Source of the DNA: Lathyrus oleraceus | Taxonomy: Eukaryota; Streptophyta; Magnoliopsida; Fabales; Fabaceae | Length of the DNA: 64,000 nucleotides | Assembly (NCBI RefSeq): GCF_024323335.1 | Contig: NC_066581.1 | Coordinates: 224,534,039 to 224,598,038, forward strand | Reading direction: 5' to 3' | Part shown: positions 1 through 9,650 of the stretch, one piece after another | How the letters are laid out: each line of letters begins with the position of its first letter | Numbering within the stretch: position 1 is the first letter of the stretch | Notes under the pieces: model-generated | What the model was told of the DNA's origin: nothing | Seen by the model: only the letters and a program-made list of their open reading frames with translations | Databases searched by the model: none | Position numbers and translations under genes: made by a program

Positions 1-1423
1 ATGTTCCATTGCAAAACATTATAGGTCATCTTTGACCTAATTCATTGAATTTGAAAACGTACCCAACTTCAAATGCCATAAAGTTGTCATAGAAAATCCA
101 AATGATACAAACTTTGAGTCTAAATGGATTGTCTTGAAAGTATATACAACTTTTGTGTTGTATAGGTTTTCATTTGAAGCTTGTATCATGAGGACAGAAG
201 GGTCGGAACAAGCTTACTTTTGGTTGATTTTTTCAAAATGATTTGAACAAGTTTTATACTTGAACTTTCCAAGCCAGTTTTGATCAATTTGCACATGTCA
301 AATGGTTTTTTTGCCCAACATGACTTTTATTCCTTATTTCAAGAAATTTCCAACCATTACTCACAATAGTCATTTGGATCTACCATTTGGGAGATTCTAT
401 TTTTTCTTCATTTATGTGCATTTTTTATATTTTATGTTAAAACTTGAGATGAAAGCTTTTTCCATTCCATGTGCACGACCACATGCTTTCCATATGAGCT
501 CAGCAAGTCCCTTCAGCCATTCATGGGCCTCTCACACGTCCACAAAGGCCCATGCATTCAAAATTACAATTCCCATGCACATGAGCAAAGTGTGATGATC
601 AGATGCATTCACCTATAAATAAGGGCTTCCTCTCCTTCATTTCATAACCCTTTGGAGATCCCACATGCTGCTGAACTGAAACCACAACCCTCACCAAAGG
701 AATCACTCACCATTTTCAATATTTTCGAGTTTGAAATTCAGCAACATTAGTTGAATTTCAAAGCTAGATTCCTTAGCCAATCATCTTCCTTATATTCAGA
801 GATCAAAAAGGAGCAAAAAGCTTGAAGGATTTGTGGCCAGAACTCGCCATTTTTGAAGGTATAAACTCAAACTGTTTGGATCTAAAACTCACAATTCAAT
901 GTAGCATTCTTGTGTTTTTGTGGTTCTTTGAAGTCCTCATACTTGAGGCAAGCTTTTGGTGCATTTAATTTTCCATTTCAAGATCAATCTGTGTGAACAC
1001 CATGAGTTTCTCCTTCATTTTTCTCTCAATATAGGAAGAATGAGGAGAATCTAATGGTACAGTGATGATCTACATCACATGAGCTTCATTTCCATGCCCT
1101 TGTTTTTCATTTTTGTTGAGAATCATTTTCCTGCAATTCTGACCGGATTCTGTTTGGTTGACCGGAGAAGATGGTGGTTTCCACCACCACCACCACGTGT
1201 ACTGATCCCAACCATTGGATCCCTCCCTCACGGTCTAATCTCGTGCATCCATTCTGATTACTTCTTTAAATTCATTATGTTTCGCTGCTGACTTGAGTAC
1301 ATCATGCACCCTCAGATCCAGGCTGTGTAACATGCCACGTCAATTAATGAAATGGATCCGGTGGCTCACCTTTTTTCTCTTTATTTCATTTTCTCTTTAT
1401 TTTCTTTTAATTCATTCTATTTT
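1..1423 (+). repeat. Element A 5' LTR, internal fragment
   Basis: It aligns along its whole length with 56964-58376 inside the downstream LTR, with a few percent mismatch and a deletion near 57660. Position 1 corresponds to roughly base 917 of that LTR. Homology stops at 1423, where the LTR copy would continue with AT-rich sequence but this copy passes directly into ORF1 coding sequence. The distal half of the LTR, the PBS and the leader are therefore missing. Confidence 0.85.
613..622 (+). promoter_or_regulatory. TATA box of the element A LTR
   Basis: CCTATAAATAAGGG lies here, and the same motif recurs at 57579-57588 in the matching LTR. A related TATAAATAG occurs near 52345 in the third LTR. 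Conservation in all three copies supports the LTR promoter; the transcription start would be about 30 bp downstream. Confidence 0.6.
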
Positions 1424-1723
1424 CAAGGAGTAGAGGAGTTGAGAGATGAAGACCGTTCGCATGCTTGGGTCTGTAAGCGAGAGGAGCTACTTCAGCAACT
1501 CAGAGATAAGGATGCTTTGATAGAATCTCTGGAGCATCAGGTTATCGGCGAGCCTGATGATGTGGTGACTTCTCTTCTTCCTCAGTCATCCAGGTTTTAG
1601 AAGAGGAAGTATGATTGACTCGCCAAAGAGAAGGCAGATATGGAGGCAGCCTATGAGAGAGAGGTGAAGAGGCTTCGTGCAGTTTATCTTTCGGTCTCGA
1701 GAGCTTTGGACGATTGTTTCTAG
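1424..1723 (+). pseudogene. Element A ORF1, C-terminal remnant
   Basis: One frame encodes a charged, probably coiled-coil stretch (EELRDEDRSHAWVCKREELL, then DKDALIESLEHQV, later DMEAAYEREVKRLR) ending in TAG at 1721. It is interrupted by TAG at 1598-1600 and TGA at 1616-1618. Position between LTR and gag, and a coiled-coil C terminus like that of element B's intact ORF1, identify it as the end of the Ogre-specific ORF1 protein of unknown function. The N-terminal three quarters are deleted, since the LTR fragment runs directly into it. Confidence 0.6.
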
Positions 1724-2006
1724 GGTTCCATAGTATGTTCATTTTCCTTCTCTCTTGTATTGTATTTGGTTACCAAGACTGTACTTCTTTGGTGTAAAAA
1801 ATGTTTCCAGATATTATTGATATGAATATTCCATTATATGTCTAAATGATTAATATTTTCAAAATATTTGCAAATAGACCTTAAAAAGTTTCCTCTTGAT
1901 AAAAATAAAATCATATGCACAAGCATTGCATGCATCATATGCATAAGCAGGTTTTGTTCAGGGATTCTTGATCAGTGGTCTAACTCTGTGTTCTTCATTT
2001 ATTTTG
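1724..2006 (+). other. Element A inter-ORF spacer between ORF1 and gag
   Basis: AT-rich, without a supported ORF. Element B has a comparable spacer (32040-32249). A stretch rich in GCAT and ATGCAT words lies at 1915-1950. Nothing else is recognisable. Confidence 0.5.
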
Positions 2007-2662
2007 AAGACAAGCTGACACACCGATACAACACCAGAGCCAACTCTTCCAAGCTAATGGATCACCTCGAGCAAGAAAACAGGGAACTCAAGGAGGAGGT
2101 GGCAAGATTGACTGCCCTGATAGAGTCATTCTTAGCCGCCCAAAGCCAGTCTTCTCCAACGCCTTCAACTCCTTCCTAGAGGACGGTCATCTCAGAGGTA
2201 GCTTCCTCTACCGTGCCTACTGCTAGTGCTCATTTTGCTCCGTCTGCTATGTCAGTCGGGTTTCCCTAGGGGATGCCCATGAATTTTGTTCTAGAGGGTC
2301 TCACCCCTACCTTTGCTTCTCTGCCGGCATCTAGCCCGGTCCTTACTGTGCCACCTCCAGTTGTGCATACTTTGCCGAAAGTTGATGACACCATTTATTA
2401 CTCTGAGCCATCTGAGGGCCCAAATGTGTACGAGAAAATGGATGCTATGAATGATCAATTCCTTGAGCTGCGCAAGGAACTGAAAACTCTAAGAGGGAAG
2501 GACCTCTTCGGTAAATTTGATGTTGAGCTGTGCCTTGTGCCAAATGTCAAGATTCCTATCAAGTTCAAAGTTCCTGACTTTGAAAAGTATAAAGGAAACA
2601 CTTGCCCGCTCAGCCATCTTGTGATGTACGCCCTGCCAGTAACCAGCACCAGGTGGCTCATA
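2007..2662 (+). pseudogene. gag: Element A gag, N-terminal part (broken)
   Basis: The frame reads THRYNTRANSSKLMDHLEQE, a coiled-coil segment, then a Pro/Ala/Ser-rich linker and VELCLVPNVKIPIKFKVPDF, which is how Ogre gag begins. In-frame TAG codons sit at 2177-2179 and 2267-2269; each looks like a transition from a Gln or Trp codon. Coding homology stops near 2625 (after LVMYA), where a deletion joins the N-terminal part to the zinc-knuckle region in another frame. The capsid core domain, about 150 residues long in element B, is missing. Confidence 0.75.
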
Positions 2663-3144
2663 TAGCACCTGCTTTCAGGGAAAATCAACATTATCAGCAT
2701 CAGAACCAGCAACAGCAACATCAACAATATCAACAGCAACAGCATCGTCCGCAACAACAGGCCTACCAGCCTCGAAACAACAACAATACCAGCACTAGCT
2801 ATGATAGGAAGAGGGTCACTTTTGATCCTATTCCAATGACTTATGCAGAGCTATATCCTTCATTGATTGAAAGGAAGCTGATCACTCCACGTGACCCACC
2901 TGATGTACCGACCAACCCTCAGTGGTGGTACAAGCCCGAGCTTCATTGTATTTATCATTCTGGTGCTCCCGGACATGATGTGGAGAATTGTTATCCTCTC
3001 AAGACCAAGGTTCAAGACCTTGTTAGAAGCGGTATTTTGTTTTTTGAGGACGTAGGTCCTAATGTAAAGAAGAACCGATTGCCTGAGCATGGGAAGGTTG
3101 CAGTTAACGTGGTTCAGGGTTGCCCTGACAAGTACAAGGTCTGA
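2623..3144 (+). pseudogene. gag: Element A gag, C-terminal zinc-knuckle region
   Basis: A Gln-rich tract (about 2690-2765) precedes a conserved segment with a C-x3-H-x4-GH-x4-C arrangement (CIYHSGAPGHDVENC, about 2947-2991) followed by YPLKTKVQDLV. Element B has the same block (CAYHSNCPGHDTNNC). It is a Tat-clade variant of the gag zinc knuckle, expected to bind genomic RNA. It is out of frame with the upstream gag because of the deletion near 2625. Confidence 0.65.
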
Positions 3145-4823
3145 TACGTCAGTCATATCAGACAATCGTTGGTCGAGATGCATAGACTGTTATATGGATA
3201 CAATCACTACGAGCATGACCATGACAGCTGCCGTGTATGCACTGTCAACGAGAGGGGACGTCTCCAAGTCAGGAAAGACATCCAAGAGATGCTGGACCAG
3301 GGTGTGATCGAGATACTTCAGAATCGTGATGAGGATGAAGTTAATGTTATATCCCCTGTGTTCAGAATACCCGAACCTGTTGTTGTCAGATATGATGGCA
3401 GCAAGAAAAAGGTTTCCTCTACTCTCGTAATCAAGCCAGCGGGCCCTGACCCCTACTCTTCAGACAAGGTTGTTCCCTATAAATATAATGCGGTTGCATT
3501 AGAAGATGGGAAGGAGGTGCCTTTGCCCTCCACTTCGGTTACAAGCATTTCGGACGTCAGTGGTTTGACCCGCAGTGGTCGTGTTTTTTCGGCGCCGCCG
3601 AAACCCCATGAAGATGTATTGAGGAGAAGAACTGATGTTGTTGATAGTTCTGCCACCCCTGTGAGGACTTCTTCTACTTCTCCGAATTCGGCACTTGTTG
3701 TTGATAGACCTGTCGCCGCTGCTAAAGCTCCTGTTCCTGCTGGCCAGAATGGCATATTGAAAGAGGATTGCGATGAGATGCTGAGGCTCATCAAAAGGAG
3801 CGAGTATAATGTTGTAGATCAGTTACTACAAACTCCATCAAAGATATTTGTGATGTCTTTGTTGATGAATTCAGAGCCACACCGCGAAGCTTTGCAGAGG
3901 GTGATGGATGTGGCATACGTGGATCACGATGTCACAATAGAACAGTTTGATAGCTTTGTTGCAAACATTACTGCTTGTAATAATTTGAGCCTTTGCGATG
4001 CTGATCTTCCCGAGGAGGGAAAAGACCACAATTTGGCTCTACACATTTCAATGAATTGCAAGGATGATGCCTTGTCTAATGTGCTGGTAAACACAGGATC
4101 ATCGCTAAATGTGTTGCCAAAATCCACTCTGGCCAAACTTTCATACCAGGGGCCTTCCATGAGGCAGAGTGGAGTGATAGTCAGAGCTTTTGATGGATCC
4201 AGAAAAACTGTGATTGGCGAGGTTGAGCTCCCAATCAAGATCGGACCAAGTGATTTCCAGATCACTTTCCAGGTCATGGATATCCACTCATCATATAGTT
4301 GTTTGCTAGGTAGACCATGGATTCACGAGGCAGGTGCTGTGACATCCACCCTACACCAAAAGTTAAAGTTCGTCAAGAACAAGAAGTTGGTGGTGGTAGG
4401 GGAGAGAAGGCTCTCTTGGTTAGCCATTTATCTTCCTTTTCCTATATTGACGTTGAGGATGAGGTTGGGACTCTGTTCCAAGCCTTGTCTATTGTTGAGC
4501 CTTCAAGGAAAGGACCTTCTTCATTTTCTTCCTACAATGATGCGAAGTTGGACATTGAGCATGGCGCAACTACTAGTTTAGGACAAATGATTAAGCTGGA
4601 AAACAATAAATCCCGGGCTGGCATAGGGTACTCTTCAGGCATTTTCAACGAGTGCGGTTTATTTCAGAGTGGTGGTTTCATCCACACGGTCGAAGACCAA
4701 GAGGTTGTTGCTGTAGTGGAAGATGATGCAGAGGAAGATTCTGGCAACTTTGTCATCCCTAGAGGAGTCTGCAATAATTGGGTCATTGTTGATGTTCCAA
4801 CAATTGTCCATAAGTCCACGTAA
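3145..4823 (+). pseudogene. Element A gag C terminus and aspartic protease (inactivated)
   Basis: The frame from about 3169 carries a hydrophilic region with the Ogre-typical LTRSGRVFSAPP motif, then the protease: VLVNTGSSLNVLP at about 4081-4119, FDGSRK, and SCLLGRPWIHEAGAV at about 4298-4341. The catalytic triplet expected as D-T/N-G is Asn-Thr-Gly here (Asn codon 4090-4092), so the aspartate is lost. A one-base deletion near 4400 moves the distal part (EKALLVSHLSSFSY onwards) into another frame, which runs to TAA at 4821-4823. That stop lies inside the predicted intron. Retroviral-type protease is the closest family. Confidence 0.75.
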
Positions 4824-5087
4824 TGTGTTCACTTTTGTTTAAAAACCCTTCTCCCATGCCAAAAGGAGAAGTGATGACATTGTTGGCACATTAATACAAT
4901 GATATTCATTCAATAATTACATGTTAAATGTTTGTTTTTCCAAATTATTTTCACTTTTTGCTTTTTGCATGAAATTGGTGATCACTAAAAAACCCTAAAA
5001 AGAGAATAAAATCAATCTTTTCATCTGCATAATGATTTTCCTTGTTTGAATTCTAAAATCTCTTTTATATCCAAAATCATTATGAAG
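4820..5087 (+). other. Predicted Ogre polyprotein intron (element A)
   Basis: A GT donor at 4820-4821 (TCCAC then GTAATG) and an AG acceptor at 5086-5087 (ATTATGAAG) bound an AT-rich 268-nt stretch between the protease and RT frames. Splicing joins two bases of a codon to one base and enters the long frame that starts at 5089, so the frame is preserved. Element B has a frame-preserving candidate at the same place. A spliced intron here is a known feature of Ogre; these exact sites are my inference. Confidence 0.65.
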
Positions 5088-7539
5088 ATTGATCAAACCC
5101 ATTGGACATAATGATCCGACACCATCTCCCAACTTTGAGTTCCCTGTATTTGAGGCAGAAGAAGATGATGTTGAAGAGATTACTGATGAGATTACCCGTC
5201 TGCTTGAGCACGAAGAGAAGATCATTCAGCCGCATCTTGAGAATCTGGAAACAGTCAACTTGGGGTCTGAAGATTGTGTTCGAGAAGTGAAGATTTAGAC
5301 ACTCCTGGAAGAATCTGTAAAGAAGGGGTTGATTGAGTTGCTACGAGAATATGTCGACGTCTTTTCCTGGTCATATAAAGAGATGCCTAGTCTGGATACT
5401 GATATCGTGCAACATTTCCTGCCTTTGAATCCTGAGTGTGTGCCTGTGAAGCAGAAGCTCAGAAGGACTCATCCTGATATGGCAGTGAATATCAAAGAAG
5501 AAGTTCAGAGGCAAATTGATGTTAGGTTTCTGGTGACTTCTACATATCCTCAATGGGTGGCCAATATTGTGCCTGTGCCTAAGAAAGATGGAAAAGTCTG
5601 AATGTGTGTGGACTATAGAGACTTGAATAAAGCTAGTCTGAAAGACGATTTTCCTCTACCACATATTGATATGTTGGTAGATAATACAGCTAAATTCAAC
5701 GTCTTCTCATTTATGGACGGATTTTCCGTATATAACCAGATTAAAATGGCACCTGAGGATATGGAAAAGACAACATTCATCACACCTTGGGAAACATTCT
5801 GTTATCGAGTGATGCCCTTCGATTTGAAGAACGCCGGAGCCACGTATCAACGAGCTATGACTACCTTGTTTCACGATATGATGCACAAGGAGATCGGGAT
5901 GTATGTTGAAAATATGATTGCAAAGTCGAGAACGGAAGTTGAACATGTAGAGCACTTGTTGAAGCTTTTTCAGCATTTGAGGAAGTTCAAACTCCGTCTG
6001 AATCCGAACAAGTGTACATTTGGAGTCCGTTCCGGCAAGTTATTAGGCTTTATTGTCAGTGAGAGAGGTATTGAAGTTGATCATGCCAAGGTCAAATCAA
6101 TACAAGAGATGTTTGCGCCTAAAACTGAGAAGCAAGTCTGAGGTTTTCTTGGCCGCTTGAATTATATTTCCAGATTTATATCCCACATGACTGCCACATG
6201 TGCGCCAATATTCAAGCTCCTCCGGAAAGATCAGTGTCATGATTGGACCGAGTATTGCCAAAACGCCTTTGACAGTATCAAAGAGTATCTGTCTGAGCCT
6301 CCGATTCTGTCTCCGCCTGTGGAAGGGAGACCATTGATTATGTACTTGACAATTCTTGAAGACTCTATGGATTGTGTATTGGGTCAGTAAGATGAATCAG
6401 GGAAGAAAGAGTATGTTATATACTATCTGAGTAAGAAGTTCACTGATTGTGAGTATCGATACTCAACGCTTGAGAAGACATGTTGTGCTTTGGTTTGGGC
6501 TGCTATGCGCTTACGCCAGTATATGTTGAATCACATGACTTGGTTGATATCCAAAATGGATCCAATTAAGTATATCTTTGAAAAGCCTGCCTTAACTGGG
6601 AGGATTGCCCGTTGGCAGATGCTGTTGTCTGAGTATGATATTGAGTATCGAGCTCAGAAAGCTATTAAGGGTAGTATCTTGGTTGACCACTTGGCACATC
6701 AACCAATTGAGGATTATCGGTCTGTTCAGTACGACTTCCCTGATGAGGAGATTCTGTATTTGAAAATGAAAGATTGTGATGAGCCTACGCTCGATGAAGG
6801 GCCAGAGCCTGGTTCCCGATGGAGCATGGTGTTTGATGGCGCTGTAAATCAATTTAGAAATGGTATTGGGGCAGTGATTATTACTCCTCATGGCACACAT
6901 TTTCCTTTTACAGCAAGGCTAACTTTCAAATGCACGAATAATATGGCAGAATATGAGGCCTGTATTATGGGTTTAGAAGAGTGTATTGATCTTAGGATCA
7001 AGCATCTTGACGTTTATGGTGATTCGGCCCTTGTTGTTAATCAGATTAAGGGTGAATGGGAGACGAATCAGTTTGGCCTCATCCCATACAGAGATTGTGC
7101 GAGGAGGATTTCAACGTTCTTTACTGAGGTTGACTTCCATCATATTCCTCGAGATGAGAATCAGATGGCAGATGCTCTTGCTACGCTTGCTTCAATGAAT
7201 ATGGTGAAATTCTGGAATGAAGTCCCCAATATCACTGTGATGCGCTTGGATGGACCAGCTCATGTATTTGCAGTTGAAGAAGTAAAAGATGATAAGCCAT
7301 GGTATTTTGATATCAAGTGTTTTCTTCAGAGTCAGATTTACCCGCTTGGGGCATCTGTTAAAGATAAGAAGACTTTGAGGAGATTATCGGGCAGTTTCTA
7401 CCTCAATGGCGATGTGCTTTACAAGAGGAATTTTGACATGGTTTTGCTCAGATGCGTGGATAGACACGAAGCAGACCTGTTGATGACTGAAGTCTATGAG
7501 GGTTCATTTGGTACTCATTTCAATGGGCATGCCATGACC
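5088..7539 (+). pseudogene. pol: Element A pol: RT, RNase H, archaeal-type RNase H, start of integrase
   Basis: One frame runs the whole length, broken by stops at 5296-5298 (TAG), 5599-5601 (TGA), 6139-6141 (TGA) and 6388-6390 (TAA). RT blocks are clear: YPQWVANIVPVPKKDGKV, MCVDYRDLNKASLKDDFPLP, FSFMDGFSVYNQIKMAP, then LGFIVSERGIEVDHAKVKSI. The catalytic YVDD motif reads YVENM (5902-5916), so both aspartates are gone. RNase H follows (YYLSKKFTDC, LEKTCCAL), then the second RNase H (MVFDGAVNQFRNGIGAV, NNMAEYEACIMGLEE, MADALATLASM), characteristic of the Tat clade. The integrase zinc-finger region begins with VLLRCVDRHEADLLMTEVYE and is cut at 7539 by the B junction. Confidence 0.9.
7531..7539. 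other. Microhomology breakpoint joining A to B
   Basis: GCCATGACC is the natural integrase sequence of A (the codons after GGGCAT) and also occurs at 33583-33591, spanning B's ORF1 start codon. To the right both copies continue identically (TGCAACAAAG). A deletion between two such 9-bp words explains the join; a target duplication does not. Confidence 0.75.
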
Positions 7540-8077
7540 TGCAACAAAGAACAAAGATAAATCCTTTGGTCCTTGAAATGGTTAGTGAAAATGCTATGAT
7601 TATGATGCATGATGATGCTATGATGTTATGCTCAATCACAAACATGTGGCACACACAAACAAGTCACACAATAGCCCTAGGTTTGAAGGCTTGCATGAGG
7701 TTTAAAGGTAAGTACCCTCCCCTGAAGTTTAGTTGATTCATCCTGTCCTACAAAAGTAACCAGGTTCTAAGGGATCTCAAAATCATTGATCCTTCACAAG
7801 GGTGGTTGTTCAGTAGGCAACTTACTTGCCAACCAAAACCCTCCAAGTTTAGGATCTCAATGAGTGTAGTATCGAGTATCAACCAACTTCAGTCTTCACC
7901 AAAGTCGGTTATCTCACTACTTTCTAAAGGCCAAGATGGGATGACTAGGGTTCTAAAAGTCAGTTAGTGTATTGACAACATATGGCAGCCTCATATTATC
8001 CTCAACTTGCTTAAGGAACATAAGCACCAACCAAGAAGTCACACTAACTATGGCCACCAGATCAACCATATCGATAT
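7540..8077 (-). other. Element B leader, second copy (distal part)
   Basis: Nearly identical to 33592-34130 between B's ORF1 and PBS. It carries no supported ORF. It lies beyond the 3' LTR, so it belongs to a second, mostly deleted internal region. Element C splits it from its proximal part (18571-18753). Confidence 0.8.
8073..8077. other. Target-site duplication of element C, left (GATAT)
   Basis: GATAT immediately precedes the TG of the LTR at 8078 and is repeated at 18566-18570 right after the terminal ACA. Without C and one copy, the leader matches 34126-34140 around CGATATACG. Confidence 0.95.
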
Positions 8078-9163
8078 TGAAGGTGAGAAAAAACAAGAAA
8101 GGGGGGGTTTGAATTGTTTGAAAAAATAAGCGCTTTTGCAATAATGAAAATCAAACAATGATTTTATACTGGTTCGCTTATAACACAAAGCTACTCCAGT
8201 CCACCCGGCCAAGGTGATTTCGCCTTCAACAAGGACTTAATCCACTAATCTTGAAAGATTACAAACAACCCCTAAGAGAGAAGAAAATCTCTTAGTCCTC
8301 TCAAGTCTACAGACTACAAAGAGTCACTTGAGGAAATCAAATAAAAATTAGATACAAGATGTGTAATCTAGAGTGCTTCTAAGAAAGCAAATATTACAAA
8401 CTTAAGAATAAATTTTTCACTTGATAAGCAAAAGCTTAGTGAAAATCTTTGAAGAACAAAGATGTTTTTCTTGAGCGTGATATAATTTCAGTATAGTTTT
8501 GGCTAGTGATTTCTTGCTTACTGAATGAGATTTCTTCTCTATTTATAGGAGTTGAAGTAGAGTTGAAGTAGCGTTGAATCTGTTGGATATTGAGATGTAG
8601 TTACGCCATTCCATTAATAGCTTCTGCAGTAGACTTTTTTCTCTTAGAAGTGACTACTTACCACAAGTAGTATCTTCTCTCTTGGAAGTGGAGATTAACG
8701 TCTCTTTCTAATTGAGGAAATCCATTTGCAGAACTTTAACTTGGCTTAAACGTTACTTCATCATGATTAACAATTCTGATTAGAGTCTTCGTGTATCTGG
8801 AGAATCTTGCTTCTGATGTTATCTCTTGAAAGTTCAGATGGCGCTGATAACTTCCAGAGTTTACAGAGGGCATTAGTTCAGAGTCAGAGCTTCTAGACTT
8901 TACTTCATGTTCAGATGCTTCTGATACTTTGTAGTTTTGTCCAGAGTCAGAGCTTCTTGAATGAGATTCCTCTTTAGATGCTTCTGATACTTGAGATTTT
9001 GCATCTGATCTTGTTTTGCATCTGATGACATCATCAGATTTATTTCTTCTTTCTTTAGAACCCTGCACACTTAGAAACTTTTCGTTAGGGTGCCATTTTT
9101 GGTTTCATCCTTTGTTATCATCAAAATCATGGAATCTGTTGTAGAACAATTTTTGTTCTTACA
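8078..9163 (-). repeat. Element C 3' LTR
   Basis: 1086 bp, starting TGAAGGTGAG and ending TTGTTCTTACA on the + strand, so TG...CA in both orientations. Matches 17481-18565. A TATA box (TATAAATAG, minus strand) lies at about 8540-8548. Confidence 0.95.
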
Positions 9164-9650
9164 ATCTCCCCCTTTTTGATGATGACAAAACAAATAAAAT
9201 TATCAGATGAAACATGAAAAATATTAGATCAGATAGACAAAAGCTCCCCCTGAGTTAGTACTAGGGAGTTCAGAAGTTCTTACCAGAGCTTTCCAAGCAA
9301 TAAGATTTCTGAAAACTTTCTGCAATTTCTTAATTTTAATGTTAGAGTTATTTAATCAGAGCTATTATTTAATCAGAGCTATTTATATCAGAACTATTTC
9401 TATAATTGTTGCAGAATGCTTAAGGTTTTAGACATAATTTTCATCAGAGCTATTTAATAATTTCTCCCCCTTTTTGGCATAATCAAAAAGGCATAAAAAA
9501 AATAAAAAGAATAATAAAGAGAAAAACACTTCATTAAAAAAGCACAAAGGCAAACAGCAGTCAAAAACATCAGATTCAAGAGAATATCAGAGCTAAAAAA
9601 GACAGAAGCAAAAAAACACTAGGCAAGCAAACAAAATAAATCCTAAGTGC
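9164..9650 (-). other. Element C 3' noncoding region with multiplied polypurine tracts
   Basis: On the minus strand the purine word AAAAAGGGGGAGA occurs next to the LTR (about 9164-9178) and again near 9463-9476, with a TCAGGGGGAGC variant near 9244-9254. The copy abutting the LTR is the presumed plus-strand primer. Multiplied polypurine words in this region are an established Sirevirus trait. No ORF here is supported. Confidence 0.8.

Noticed and set aside
302..595. 97-residue ORF, repeated as 104 residues at 57246-57560
   Set aside because: Both lie upstream of the TATA box inside Ogre LTRs; the recurrence is explained by LTR homology, and codon content is unlike a gene.
7531..7539. GCCATGACC as a target-site duplication of element B
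   Set aside because: The second copy lies inside B at the ORF1 start, not at B's outer right border (37480), and Ty3-gypsy duplications are about 5 bp.
8736..9068. 110-residue Ser-rich ORF in the U3 of both element C LTRs (also 18138-18470), suggestive of a U3-encoded accessory protein
   Set aside because: It starts at GTG rather than ATG, is built from local repeats, and I found no matching open frame in the related LTR of element E.
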